From contig NZ_JANQBD010000005.1 of the NCBI RefSeq assembly GCF_024722015.1, forward strand, positions 1 through 64,000: DNA of 64,000 nt, written 5' to 3'. This document shows, one piece after another, positions 42,004-51,525 of this stretch. The stretch comes from Paenibacillus radicis (ex Xue et al. 2023) (GTDB lineage Bacteria > Bacillota > Bacilli > Paenibacillales > NBRC-103111). The notes under the pieces were generated by a model, which had not been told where the DNA came from, ran no database searches, and saw nothing but the letters and a program-made list of their open reading frames with translations. Position 1 is the stretch's first letter. The number at the start of each line of letters is the position of its first letter. Made by a program: the position numbers and the translations under genes.

Positions 42004-44367
42004 ATGTCTCAAAAATCAAAATTCGATTGGCTAAAGGTGCGTAAACAGGATCAAGGCTACCGGCGCAGCTTTTATAAGAAAAGCTTGCTGATGATTGTAC
42101 TGATTGCTTGTATTCCCGGCTTGATTACGGGTGCGGCCATCTACTGGCTAACTACAGGTAAAATAGAGGGCGAGCTGCAAAGGCTGCATCAAAGCCAGAT
42201 TAAACAGCGGGCTGAAAATATCGACGATCAGCTTGCTTTCCTGGAGCTTACCTTCTCACACTGGTCCTTCGATCCGAAATTTGACCAGAAGCTGAAGGAT
42301 ATTGATTTTGTATATAAATACGATCAGGTGCAGGAGCTGTACCGAACAATGATCGTGATTGAAGGCTCGCATCCGCTTATTGAGAAGGCGGAGTTTTTTT
42401 TAAACAAACCCAAACCACTGACAATGAATAAAGAAAAGTATGTATTTTTGCAAAAAAGCTCGGAGATCGACACCTATAATTCGTATTTGAAGCAGAAAAA
42501 AACGATCTTCTGGACAGATACATTTCTAAACAATGCCCAAGAAAGCAATAACAGCGGCAAATCCGAGCTTATGCTAATGACCAAGTTTCCTGGTGGGAGC
42601 CTGGAGCCGTTCGGCGTACTGATCGCAACGATCGATGAAGCTAAATTAAGCAAGCTGCTGAGAACGCTGACTCCTTATGACGAGGGCTCCTCTATTCTGA
42701 TGTCGACAGCAGGGAATTGGTTCCTGACAGGAAGCGGCAAGCGGACAGAGCTCGATTCAGCTTTGAGAGAGGAATACGAGAAGAGGGAGGGCAAGGAGAG
42801 CTCGTTTCTGTTTACCCATAACAAGACTACTTATTCCGTTTCCTCGGGGTCTTTCTCAAGACTCGGAAATACATGGACTTATTTGTCCGCGGCTCCTTTG
42901 ACGGCGATTACATCTCCTGTGCTGTTCGTCTCCAAAGTGATCTTGATGATCAGCTTGGGCGGACTTTTATTGGCATTCCTCTTCTCTTGGCTGGGAACTT
43001 CCCGACTGTACACACCGATCGAAAGGCTTCTTGGCCTGCTCGCAGGAAATAAGGAAAGCACGGATCGCTCTGACCATAAGGATGAGTTCGGCATGATCGA
43101 AAACCATTGGCTGTCGCTGACCAGTGAAAGTGAATCGCTGCGTAATACTCTTAACCAACAGCTGCCGTTAGTGCGCGAGGGATACATGCTCCAGCTCGTT
43201 CAAGGCTATCTGTTTTCTTATTCCGAGCATGATATTCGCGAACGGCTCATGCACTTCGGGCGAGATACTGAAGAGAAGTCATTTGTTGCTATAATGCTGC
43301 AGATAAGAGGATTATCCGGGATGGAAGGCCGTTTCTCCTCAGGAGATGAGGAGCTTGTCACCTTCGCGGTCACGAATATTGTCGGGGAGCTGTCGCAAAA
43401 TAAAGGGCTGGAGCGAGAGATTGTCAACTTCCATGACTTAACAATAGGTGTGCTGCTGATGCTGCCCTCGGATGAATCTCCTAAAAGGCTGCGTATGGAG
43501 CTGCATGGTTTCTGTGAGGAGCTTATCCAAGCTATTGGCCGGACGCTAAAGCTGCAAATCACCTTATCCATTAGTAAACAAACCTTACAAATCAAGCAAA
43601 TCCCTTATATGTTCGAAGAAGCCCGCCATGCGCTTAGCTATCGCGAGCTGCCTGAGGTTAATCAAATTATTGATTTGGAGCAGTTGAACAAAACGGACTC
43701 CCAGAGGAAGTTCAGCTATCCCTTTACACTGGAAAAGGAGATCATTCATTCCATCCGGATGGGCTCCGAGGATGAAGCAGCGGAGCTGATCGAGCAGTTC
43801 CTGCAGGAGCTGTCTCATGAAGGCTCGACTGAAATGATTGTCAGACAGGGGATGCTGCAGCTGTTGGGCAGTGTGCTTAACTCAATGGTTCAGTCGGGCA
43901 TGAATCCCATTCATATATTCGAAGGGGCTAACCTGTTCGATCATTTAAGCATGCAGAACAGTCCGGATGAAATGCTCAAATGGTTCAAGCATAAAGTGAT
44001 CGGAACCTTCGTTCAAGAGCTTATCAGCAAGCAGGATTTCCACTTAAAGCAAATGGTCGAGCAGGTCATGCTGTATTTGAATGAACGTTATATGACTGAT
44101 TTATCGCTTGATTCTTGTGCTGACCATTTTGGAACGAGTCCCTATACGCTAAGTCGGGCCTTCAAACAAATTTCAGGTATTAATTTTATTGATTATTTAA
44201 CCAATATTCGCTTAGCGACAGCCAAACAATTGCTGCGTGAGAGCGAGCTGAAAATAACGGAAGTTGCGGAACGGGTAGGTTATCAGCAGAGCTATTTTAA
44301 TCGCATTTTCAAAAAATATGAAGGTGTCACTCCAAGCCAATACAGAGACATGCTCAGGGAGCATTGA
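42004..44367 (+). CDS. Membrane-anchored AraC-family regulator with extracellular sensor
   Basis: A 787-residue one-piece regulator: TM1 at about 27-50, an extracellular sensor domain (about 55-300), TM2 at about 300-325, a long cytoplasmic middle region, and an AraC double helix-turn-helix at about 690-785 (SLDSCADHFGTSPYTLSRAF, ITEVAERVGYQQSYFNRIFK). The middle contains a FEEARHALSYRE motif also seen in the YesN-type protein at 16396. There is no kinase or receiver domain, so ligand binding outside must pass directly to the DNA-binding part. It is located between the permease pair and the solute-binding protein gene and most likely controls this locus; the inverted repeats with AAAGTGCGATTG are candidate targets. 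Confidence 0.9.
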   Translation: MSQKSKFDWLKVRKQDQGYRRSFYKKSLLMIVLIACIPGLITGAAIYWLTTGKIEGELQRLHQSQIKQRAENIDDQLAFLELTFSHWSFDPKFDQKLKDIDFVYKYDQVQELYRTMIVIEGSHPLIEKAEFFLNKPKPLTMNKEKYVFLQKSSEIDTYNSYLKQKKTIFWTDTFLNNAQESNNSGKSELMLMTKFPGGSLEPFGVLIATIDEAKLSKLLRTLTPYDEGSSILMSTAGNWFLTGSGKRTELDSALREEYEKREGKESSFLFTHNKTTYSVSSGSFSRLGNTWTYLSAAPLTAITSPVLFVSKVILMISLGGLLLAFLFSWLGTSRLYTPIERLLGLLAGNKESTDRSDHKDEFGMIENHWLSLTSESESLRNTLNQQLPLVREGYMLQLVQGYLFSYSEHDIRERLMHFGRDTEEKSFVAIMLQIRGLSGMEGRFSSGDEELVTFAVTNIVGELSQNKGLEREIVNFHDLTIGVLLMLPSDESPKRLRMELHGFCEELIQAIGRTLKLQITLSISKQTLQIKQIPYMFEEARHALSYRELPEVNQIIDLEQLNKTDSQRKFSYPFTLEKEIIHSIRMGSEDEAAELIEQFLQELSHEGSTEMIVRQGMLQLLGSVLNSMVQSGMNPIHIFEGANLFDHLSMQNSPDEMLKWFKHKVIGTFVQELISKQDFHLKQMVEQVMLYLNERYMTDLSLDSCADHFGTSPYTLSRAFKQISGINFIDYLTNIRLATAKQLLRESELKITEVAERVGYQQSYFNRIFKKYEGVTPSQYRDMLREH

Positions 44368-44463
44368 ACTGGCAACAGGCCGTAGCTACGCGGAAAATAA
44401 GCTGCTTTTACCCGAAAATGGATTACTACTGGTTGTGCAATAAAGTCCAATAACAGGAATGGG

Positions 44464-44511
44464 CCGTATGCAAGAAAGTGCGATTGTTTGAAGATGTGAT
44501 TTGGCATACGG
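44464..44511. promoter_or_regulatory. Inverted repeat with AAAGTGCGATTG core, upstream of the binding-protein gene
   Basis: CCGTATGC (44464-44471) and GCATACGG (44504-44511) are perfect 8-bp arms around a core with AAAGTGCGATTG (44475-44486), the same 12-mer as at 36556. It may act as DNA operator or as an RNA stem between the regulator and lipoprotein genes. Confidence 0.45.
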
Positions 44512-44575
44512 TTAAGCTGCAGCAAAGAACTTAAAAGAGAATTTGTATAAGGAATAATAAGGAGGAGTCAAAACA

Positions 44576-46135
44576 ATGATTACAAAGAAAAAGACAGCTA
44601 TCAGCTTAGCTTCCGTTATGTTGTTAGGAGGGCTATTGTCTGCATGTGGAGGAGGCACGGATCAAGCGCCAACTGCTGGCGCAGGTACGGGAGCACAGCC
44701 GGGTAAGGCGGAGGAGCCGCTTAGTCTTAGTATTATGACGATTCTTTTAAATCCCACACCTCCAGCGGATGATAACGCAATCAAGCGGGCTATCGAGAAG
44801 GCAACCAACTCCAAAATGAACATCCAATGGGTATCGTCCAATAGCTATTCGGATAAGCTCAATGTAACTCTGGCATCAGGAGATATTGCAGATTTGACCT
44901 ATATTAACGATCCGTTTTCTCCTGTATTCCGTTCTATGGTACAGCAGGGGGCATTCTGGGATATTACCAATTTCATTAAAGACTACCCGAATCTTTCAAG
45001 CAAAATTTCAAAAACAGCTTGGGATTTGACCAAAATGGAAGATGGAAAAAACTATTCTATTCCGCGGCCACGTCCAGCTGAAGCTGACAGTTACTTTATT
45101 CTTCGTAAGGATTGGCTGGATGCGGTTGGTATGAAGCCGCCCACTACAACAGATGAATTGTATCAAGTCTTGAAGGCGTTTGCAGAAAATGACCCTGATA
45201 AAAATGGCAAAAAGGATACAATAGCTTTCACAGCTAACGTGGAGCCGACTAACTCTGCGGCAACAATGGGAGCGCTTGGCCAAATTGAAAACAGCTTTAC
45301 CGGTGTAAATGGGAACTGGAAGCTTGTTGACGGTAAAATGGTATTCGTTGCCTTCCTGCCCGAAGCCAGACAAGCGATTGAATTCATGACGAAGCTTGTG
45401 AAGGAAAAGCTTATTCCCGAAGATTTTGCATCCATGAAATCGACTCAGGTTGGAGACTTGTTTAAGGCTGGCAAAGCGGGTATGATTACGGAAAAAGCAG
45501 GTACAATGATCAATTATTTCACGGAAATCAAAAAAACGACGCCGTCGTTCAAAGAAACGGACTTCTTTCCGCTTACTTCTGTGAATAATTATAATCCTAA
45601 GGGACCTGGCTTTGCCGGAACACTGGCTATTCCAAAATCTGTGCCGGAAGCGAAAATGAAGCGTATTTTGAAGCTGGTTGACACGTGGATGAACGATAAT
45701 GTGTTCGACATCCAAACGTATGGAATGGAAGGCATCGATCATACTGTGAAGGACGGCGTTAAGGTAGTCGATTCCAAAGCGCTGACCGAGCATGGCGGAC
45801 CGGATTTTAACCAAATTGTGTATGTAGCCGATCCGTATGCAAGCTCAACCAAAATTTTCTTCCCTAAGGAAGCAAACGAGCTGTATAAGAAAATTCAAGA
45901 TGACCGGACGAAGAACAGTGTTGCCGACATCAGCATTGGATTGTACTCCCCGACGATGCAGCAGTTTTTACCTGAGTTCGTTAAAAATCTTACCGATCTG
46001 AAAACCAAAATTTTGCTCGGCTCCGCGCCAATTACGGCATGGGATGATTATATCAATAAAATGAAAAATGATCCGAACGTTGTAAAAATGAGTCAAGAGA
46101 TCACAGACGCTTACAAGAAGCGGGCAGGCAAGTAG
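44576..46135 (+). CDS. LplA-type oligosaccharide-binding lipoprotein
   Basis: A 519-residue extracytoplasmic binding lipoprotein: lipobox LLSAC with C24, a Gly/Ala/Gln linker, then an LplA/YtcQ-type type II binding fold with LNVTLASGDIADL, RKDWLDAVGMKPPTTTDELY, ENDPDKNGKKDTIAFTA and a calcium-like DPDKNGKKD loop. Length of about 520 fits the class that binds large oligosaccharides such as unsaturated rhamnogalacturonides. AAGGAGGAG precedes the ATG. It is separated from its permease genes by the regulator gene, an order common in this group of organisms. Confidence 0.93.
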   Translation: MITKKKTAISLASVMLLGGLLSACGGGTDQAPTAGAGTGAQPGKAEEPLSLSIMTILLNPTPPADDNAIKRAIEKATNSKMNIQWVSSNSYSDKLNVTLASGDIADLTYINDPFSPVFRSMVQQGAFWDITNFIKDYPNLSSKISKTAWDLTKMEDGKNYSIPRPRPAEADSYFILRKDWLDAVGMKPPTTTDELYQVLKAFAENDPDKNGKKDTIAFTANVEPTNSAATMGALGQIENSFTGVNGNWKLVDGKMVFVAFLPEARQAIEFMTKLVKEKLIPEDFASMKSTQVGDLFKAGKAGMITEKAGTMINYFTEIKKTTPSFKETDFFPLTSVNNYNPKGPGFAGTLAIPKSVPEAKMKRILKLVDTWMNDNVFDIQTYGMEGIDHTVKDGVKVVDSKALTEHGGPDFNQIVYVADPYASSTKIFFPKEANELYKKIQDDRTKNSVADISIGLYSPTMQQFLPEFVKNLTDLKTKILLGSAPITAWDDYINKMKNDPNVVKMSQEITDAYKKRAGK

Positions 46136-46239
46136 GCAAAGCTGTATGAGCCATATAGATAGAGGGCAAAGAGCTGCTGTTTGACCGCAGGGGACTCGTC
46201 TTATGTGCTAAGGAGATAGCCTATAAAATTATCATCATA

Positions 46240-46290
46240 AAGCAGCATCAGTTCAGCATTATTTGTTGAAGGATGCTGCTTGTTTTGTTT
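46240..46290 (+). terminator. Terminator after the LplA-type gene
   Basis: AAGCAGCATC and GGATGCTGCTT pair over 10 bp around a 21-nt loop, followed by GTTTTGTTT. Confidence 0.75.
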
Positions 46291-46336
46291 AGAGAATCAC
46301 CCAAATGTGTGAAATAAAGAAAGGGGAGGATGTTTA

Positions 46337-47125
46337 ATGAGAGAGCATCACAGCAGATCGATTGCCAATTTAGTCGAGGTTTTACAAAAAGACCCGAAGG
46401 TTCTCGCACTTATAATCGCAGGCTCTATCGCCAAAGGAATCGAGAGGGAGGATTCAGATATTGATGTATATCTTGTCGTTACGGACGAGGAGTTTGCTGA
46501 AAGAGAGGCTCGAAATGATTTATTCTACTTCAATAAAGAAGTATGCGACTACTCTGGTGGTTATATCGATGGCAAGGTTATTCCATACAGCTTCTTGGAA
46601 AAGGCGGTTATACGTGGAAGCGAACCGACTAGAGCTTCATTTCTCGGATCTTATGCGGCTTTTTCCAGAATAGAGGGGCTGGATGTACTACTTCAACAAA
46701 TCCCTGTATATCCCGAGTCCAATCGTGAGAAGAACATGACTGACTTTTATGCGCAGGTGTCCTTGTATGGAAATTATTTTGCCAAAAAAGCGATAGAACA
46801 AAACAACCCTTATTTATTGAGCCATTCGGTCAGTAATGTTGTTTTGTTCGCAGGAAGGATGATTCTTGCCTATAACAGGGTGCTGTTTCCATGCCACAAA
46901 TCCTTCATGCGAGTGGTGGAGAAGGCTGCTGATAAGCCGGATAATTTCGTTGCGTTAGCTAATGAACTTTTACAGCAGCCGACTTTGGAACGCATCACTG
47001 CTTTTGTTGAGCTTATAAGCGGGTATCAGGATTGGGGTGTATCCCGTCATCAAGCTGTCAGCATCTTTGTTACGAACAATGAATGGAATTGGTTGGAGAC
47101 GGAGCCGCCGCTGCAGGACAGATAA
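46337..47125 (+). CDS. Nucleotidyltransferase-domain protein
   Basis: A 262-residue protein with a MNT/ANT-type nucleotidyltransferase core: G29-S30 in IAGSIAKG and the metal-binding D41/D43 in DSDIDVYLV. The rest is helical and resembles aminoglycoside-nucleotidyltransferase-type C-terminal domains (FYAQVSLYGNYFAKKAI). It could adenylylate a small molecule or an RNA/protein; there is no HEPN partner gene next to it, so a MNT-HEPN toxin pair is not indicated. GGGGAGGA precedes the ATG. It interrupts the sugar-utilisation island as a single gene with its own terminator upstream, and is a second nucleotidyltransferase in the window but of a different family from the 3472 gene. Confidence 0.82.
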   Translation: MREHHSRSIANLVEVLQKDPKVLALIIAGSIAKGIEREDSDIDVYLVVTDEEFAEREARNDLFYFNKEVCDYSGGYIDGKVIPYSFLEKAVIRGSEPTRASFLGSYAAFSRIEGLDVLLQQIPVYPESNREKNMTDFYAQVSLYGNYFAKKAIEQNNPYLLSHSVSNVVLFAGRMILAYNRVLFPCHKSFMRVVEKAADKPDNFVALANELLQQPTLERITAFVELISGYQDWGVSRHQAVSIFVTNNEWNWLETEPPLQDR

Positions 47126-47184
47126 TTTAAAAACGGCCGTACGGGAGGATTTACTGATTTAAGGTCGAATATTAACTTCATTCC

Positions 47185-47203
47185 TATAATGTACGCGTGT
47201 ACA
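47185..47203 (+). promoter_or_regulatory. -10 box and overlapping palindrome before the GH43 gene
   Basis: TATAAT at 47185-47190 is followed directly by TGTAC-GCGT-GTACA (47190-47203), perfect 5-bp half-sites with a 4-nt spacer. The position suits a repressor site. No clear -35 box. Confidence 0.45.
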
Positions 47204-47226
47204 CAAAGAGATGAAAGGTGATAAGA

Positions 47227-48858
47227 ATGTCTAACCCTATAAATCGTTTCCCTAATCCTGTGCTTCCGGGAGATCATCCTGACCCTTCTGTGGTTCGGGT
47301 TGGCTCTGATTACTACGTTGTCACTTCTACGTTTCAGTACTTTCCTGGTGTGATGATACATCATTCATACGATTTGGTGCACTGGCAGCCGATCGGTCAC
47401 GTTATTACCCGCCGCAGCCAGCTTGACCTGACCGGAGTACCCGACTCGCATGGCGTATTCGCTCCCGATATTTCTTATTATGATGGGAAGTTTTGGGTGG
47501 TTGTGCCGTATTTTCACGGTCAGCCCCGTTGTACGAATGTGTTATATGTTGCTGACCGTCCGGAAGGTCCATACAGTGATGGCATTGTGCTTAATCATCA
47601 TTTCATTGATCCATCGATCTTCAACGATGACGACGGCAGGCGCTACCTCGCCTTTGGCGGAGGTTGGCTACAAGAACTTGCCGGTGACGGTTCCCGACTG
47701 TTGGGTGAGCCGAAACAGGTGTGGTCTGGCACTGGGGGGAGCACGCCTGAAGCGCCTCATATTTTGAAGCGCAGCGGCTGGTATTACTTGTTGTTGGCGG
47801 AGGGTGGCACGGCTTTCGGACATAAAGAAACGATAGCCCGCAGCCGTTCGGTGTGGGGGCCTTATGAACCTTGCCCGTTAAATCCGGTTTTAACTCAGCG
47901 GGATCCAAACAAACCGCTGCAAAAAGCCGGGCACGGCAAGCTGGTGGATGATCCGCATGGAAACTGGTGGATGCTCCACTTGGGCGGCCGCCCACTGACG
48001 CCGAACGGCAGTACACCGCTGGGCCGTGAAACCTTCCTCGAGCCGGTCCGCTGGACAGATGACGGCTGGCTGGAGGTAGGCGACAGTGGTGAGCCGGCGG
48101 AGTGGATCGAGCTTCCAGCAGGAATGGAGCGGTTGCCTGGCCCGCACACATACGCCGTTGAAGCCGTCAACGCCTTAGGTGAAACGGATCGGTTCACCGA
48201 GCCGCAGCTCTCCCCGGTCTGGGAATGGGTGAGGCATCCGCTGCAGGACAGCTTCAGGCTCACCGGGGAAGGGCTGGAAATGGACTGCGCTCCTTACTCG
48301 CTGTACGTTCCAGATGAGACGCTTCTGTTGACACGCCGCTGGGAGCATTTAGCCTTCGAAGCGGAGGTACGCCTCTCCTTCGAACCACAAACGTTAGGCG
48401 AAGAAGCCGGACTGCTGCTGTACAGAGACATGGATGGCATGCTGCTGGTCAGCATCCGTAACGGAATAGGGCAAACGTCAGGACAAAAGCTCGATGTCAG
48501 CAGGCTGCATGAGAAGCAGGAGCATGACGGACTATATTTGCAAATAGATCGCTCGGAGAAATGCTTCCGCAACCAGCTGTATCAGCAGAAGCTCGAGGTT
48601 ACGGATGGGACGGACATCTGGCTAAAGACAAGCCTGGATGCCATCAACAGGAGGTTTACGTTTACCTACTCGACAGATGGCGTCAAGTATGAGCCGATTG
48701 ACCTTACGGTGCCCGCGGACTTCCTGTATCCGGAAAATTTTGCGAGGTACAAGTGCTATACGGCGCCACGGGTTGGTCTGTTTGCTCTTGGGGTCATGTA
48801 CCAGCCGCAAGGCAAAGCGTTATTCAAGCAATTTACATACCGGGGACAGACCGATTAA
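47227..48858 (+). CDS. GH43-family beta-xylosidase/alpha-L-arabinofuranosidase
   Basis: A 543-residue intracellular GH43 enzyme. ATG 47227 is preferred because AAAGGTGAT lies 8 nt before it; a GTG at 47218 overlaps that site. The five-bladed propeller starts NPVLPGDHPDPSVVRVGSDY, with the catalytic base D19, the pKa-modulating Asp in FIDPSIFNDDDG and the acid Glu in GSTPEAPHIL. Residues about 330-540 are the GH43 C-terminal beta-sandwich (FEAEVRLSF, GLLLYRDMDGMLL). No signal peptide, so it acts on imported oligosaccharides, releasing xylose or arabinose from side chains. The middle of the gene (47.6-48.3 kb) is richer in G+C than the flanks. The next gene, a regulator, follows 57 bp later. 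Confidence 0.92.
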   Translation: MSNPINRFPNPVLPGDHPDPSVVRVGSDYYVVTSTFQYFPGVMIHHSYDLVHWQPIGHVITRRSQLDLTGVPDSHGVFAPDISYYDGKFWVVVPYFHGQPRCTNVLYVADRPEGPYSDGIVLNHHFIDPSIFNDDDGRRYLAFGGGWLQELAGDGSRLLGEPKQVWSGTGGSTPEAPHILKRSGWYYLLLAEGGTAFGHKETIARSRSVWGPYEPCPLNPVLTQRDPNKPLQKAGHGKLVDDPHGNWWMLHLGGRPLTPNGSTPLGRETFLEPVRWTDDGWLEVGDSGEPAEWIELPAGMERLPGPHTYAVEAVNALGETDRFTEPQLSPVWEWVRHPLQDSFRLTGEGLEMDCAPYSLYVPDETLLLTRRWEHLAFEAEVRLSFEPQTLGEEAGLLLYRDMDGMLLVSIRNGIGQTSGQKLDVSRLHEKQEHDGLYLQIDRSEKCFRNQLYQQKLEVTDGTDIWLKTSLDAINRRFTFTYSTDGVKYEPIDLTVPADFLYPENFARYKCYTAPRVGLFALGVMYQPQGKALFKQFTYRGQTD

Positions 48859-48915
48859 GTCGGGTGCATTCAAGACTGTACATTCCGGGAAAAGCAGGTA
48901 AGTGGGGGATACACT

Positions 48916-51285
48916 ATGAAATTAATTCCGCAAAGCTTGAAGGTGTATAAACAAAAAAGTATTTTTGTGAAAACATTGTTCTTCTTTAACCTGTTCATAT
49001 TAATCGCTATTCTGACTTTCGGATATGTTTCGTATACGCAATCCTCTTCCTTGCTTGTTGAAGAAGTTGTTAAATCGAATAATAAATATATCGAGCAGGC
49101 ACGGGATAATATCGATAAGACGTTAAGGTCTCTCGACGAGCTGTCGTTTCAAATTTCTTTGCAGTCCCAAATTGGAAGGGCTCTCTACCTTTCAGATGAA
49201 ACGTGGGACCGCGATCAGCTGCTGTTTTTGGATATGATTAAATATTTGAAAAATGTAAAGCTGTCGAACAATTTAATATCGGATATTTGGCTCCAGTTTT
49301 ACCGTTATCCTGTCGTTGTGAACTACGAATCCAAATATAATAAAGACTATTATTACTCCACTATTTACAAGACCGAGCAAAAATCCGAATGGAACAGCAG
49401 CCTTTCCAGCCACCAAGGGTTTGCTTCACTCGGTAGATTCAAAATCTCTTCCTACGGTGTAAGCTCATCCAATATTACATTTATGCGGACGGTTCCACTA
49501 AGTGAATTAAAACCGACAGGTGCCCTCTACCTGACTATAAATACGGATAGCTTCTCGGAAATGGTACAAAGGATCAGCGATCCATATCCTGCCTTCGTGT
49601 ATACTGTGGATGCCAATGGCAAGGTGCTGTTTAACAGCAGAATTCGCAGTGAGCAAGATGAGCTTATTAACACCGTCAAGGAGGCCATTACAGGAGAAGT
49701 AAGGAAAATAGACCAGCAGGAAGGGTACCTGAACACAACGATAGACGGCAGGTCGTACCAGGTTGTATTTACCTCATCGAATATAAACGACTGGAAATAT
49801 ATTAGCATCGTTCCCACTGCTTTTATTACGGAAAAGGCGAACAAAATCGGGCAGTTCACGTTTATAGCGGCTCTAATTTGCCTGGCAGGCGGGCTGGTTA
49901 TGTCTTACTTTTTAACGAACCGGATTTACCGCCCTATCAATAAGATCATAAGCTATATCAGCTTATTTACCCGCAAGCATACAGATCGCCCGGAGCATTT
50001 GAAAGAAGATGAGCTTGGGTTTATCGATAGAATAATTAATTATGTGTACTATGAAAATCAGAGCTTGAGGGACTCCTTTGAAAAAAACTTGCCTGCTCTT
50101 CAGCAAAAGTTTCTTTATGATCTGATTGAGGGCAGAGTTTCGTCTGTTAATTTCGAAGGACTTGCCGAAGAACTGCAAATGGAATTTAAATATGATGCTT
50201 TTCAGATCATTGTTTTTGAAACGGTCGATTTTTCTCTGGAGGATCGAATCAGCCCTTATTACCATAATATTTTGGAGCTAATCGATGGGATGGCTGGTGC
50301 AGCGGACGGATCGGGAGAAGCCCATATGACGGTGAAATCGATTCGTAAGCGAAATGATAAAATTATATCTTTATTAAATTTGGATCACAGTAGTCCGAAG
50401 CCGGAAATCATTCATGATTTTATACGGCAGGTTACCTCTTATTTCGAGCGGGAGCATGGCCGGACATTTACGGTAGGGATAGGCAATGTACACAGGCTGG
50501 CGGAGGAGGTCCCTTTATCCTATGTGGAAGCGCTGTCGGCCCTTCAGTATAAGATCGTCAAAGGAGAGGGCAGTGTCATATTCGTGGACGAAGTTGGCAA
50601 GACGCCGGAGCGCTCCTTTATATATTCGATTGAAACAGAGAAGCATATCATCAATTGTGTTAAAACAGGCAATATGCAGGCTCTGCGTCAGCACTTATTA
50701 CTAATATGGGGCGACAATCTGAAGGTAGGGGACTTCACGCCCGAGATTATTTCCAACCTCTTCCAAGCTTTGACTGGCACCGCTATCAGGACCATCTATG
50801 AAGTACAATCGACTGCCGGTGAAATATTCGGCGATTCCTTCGATTTATATAAAGAAGTCAATGCCTGTGCAAGGCTGCAGGACAAGAAGGAGTTCATCGA
50901 GAGGATATTCAGCAGCATCAGTCAATGGATTCAACAGAAGAAGCAGGGGCAGAACACCAGTTTATTTAATCAGATTCAAGAGTATGTGGAGCATAATTAT
51001 CATTTGGATTTGTCCCTCACTATTTTGGGTGAAAATATTGGATTGTCTCCCTCCTACCTCAGCAGTATTTTTAAAGAAACTACGGGCATGAATTTCGTGG
51101 ATTACATTAATACAAGGCGTGTTGATCAAGCAAAAATCATGCTGCGGCAAACGAATGAAACGGTCGTTGAAATTTCCGACAAGGTGGGATTTACAAATTC
51201 CAATACGTTCATCCGTGTATTCAAAAGGCATGAAGGGATCACACCGGGTCAATTCAGACAAATGCGCATGACAGAAGAAGGCTAG
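48916..51285 (+). CDS. Membrane-anchored AraC-family regulator with Cache-like sensor
   Basis: A 789-residue regulator with TM1 at about 16-40, an extracellular Cache-like domain to about 310, TM2 at about 315-338, a cytoplasmic middle region with FTVGIGNVHRLAEE and SYVEALSALQYK, and a C-terminal AraC double helix-turn-helix (LTILGENIGLSPSYLSSIFK, VVEISDKVGFTNSNTFIRVF). It is the same architecture as the 42004 product but a separate paralogue. It precedes the second importer (51526-55077) and probably controls it. A GGGGG site lies before the ATG, and a strong terminator follows. Confidence 0.92.
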   Translation: MKLIPQSLKVYKQKSIFVKTLFFFNLFILIAILTFGYVSYTQSSSLLVEEVVKSNNKYIEQARDNIDKTLRSLDELSFQISLQSQIGRALYLSDETWDRDQLLFLDMIKYLKNVKLSNNLISDIWLQFYRYPVVVNYESKYNKDYYYSTIYKTEQKSEWNSSLSSHQGFASLGRFKISSYGVSSSNITFMRTVPLSELKPTGALYLTINTDSFSEMVQRISDPYPAFVYTVDANGKVLFNSRIRSEQDELINTVKEAITGEVRKIDQQEGYLNTTIDGRSYQVVFTSSNINDWKYISIVPTAFITEKANKIGQFTFIAALICLAGGLVMSYFLTNRIYRPINKIISYISLFTRKHTDRPEHLKEDELGFIDRIINYVYYENQSLRDSFEKNLPALQQKFLYDLIEGRVSSVNFEGLAEELQMEFKYDAFQIIVFETVDFSLEDRISPYYHNILELIDGMAGAADGSGEAHMTVKSIRKRNDKIISLLNLDHSSPKPEIIHDFIRQVTSYFEREHGRTFTVGIGNVHRLAEEVPLSYVEALSALQYKIVKGEGSVIFVDEVGKTPERSFIYSIETEKHIINCVKTGNMQALRQHLLLIWGDNLKVGDFTPEIISNLFQALTGTAIRTIYEVQSTAGEIFGDSFDLYKEVNACARLQDKKEFIERIFSSISQWIQQKKQGQNTSLFNQIQEYVEHNYHLDLSLTILGENIGLSPSYLSSIFKETTGMNFVDYINTRRVDQAKIMLRQTNETVVEISDKVGFTNSNTFIRVFKRHEGITPGQFRQMRMTEEG

Positions 51286-51313
51286 TGCCAATTAACCGCT
51301 AATGCACCAGCAA

Positions 51314-51345
51314 GGACGCCGTGAGGCGTCCATTTTCCTTTTTTT
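51314..51345 (+). terminator. Terminator after the second membrane AraC regulator
   Basis: GGACGCC-GTGA-GGCGTCC forms a perfect 7-bp stem with a 4-nt loop, followed by ATTTTCCTTTTTTT. Confidence 0.9.
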
Positions 51346-51448
51346 AAGGTGTCAAATCACAGGAAAAGCCGATTCATCTAAAATATTAATGCTTGTCAAA
51401 ATAGAAAAAAGCTGATGTTTCAAAAGAATAGTCGATATACGAAATACT

Positions 51449-51462
51449 TGTGAACGTTTACA
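51449..51462. promoter_or_regulatory. Candidate cre (CcpA) site before the second importer
   Basis: TGTGAACGTTTACA fits the catabolite-response consensus TGWNANCGNTNWCA and is nearly palindromic. It lies 77 bp before the permease start, suggesting repression by preferred sugars. Confidence 0.7.
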
Positions 51463-51525
51463 TTTAGAGGGCGAGCTGCTGAATCACTGAAGCATCACCC
51501 GAACTTGAAAGGAGAGTCAGAGCCA

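Noticed and set aside
46337..47125. MNT-HEPN toxin-antitoxin pair or antibiotic-resistance gene
   Set aside because: There is no HEPN partner gene, the protein is larger than minimal MNT antitoxins, and no resistance-gene context or mobile element is near; only the nucleotidyltransferase core is supported.
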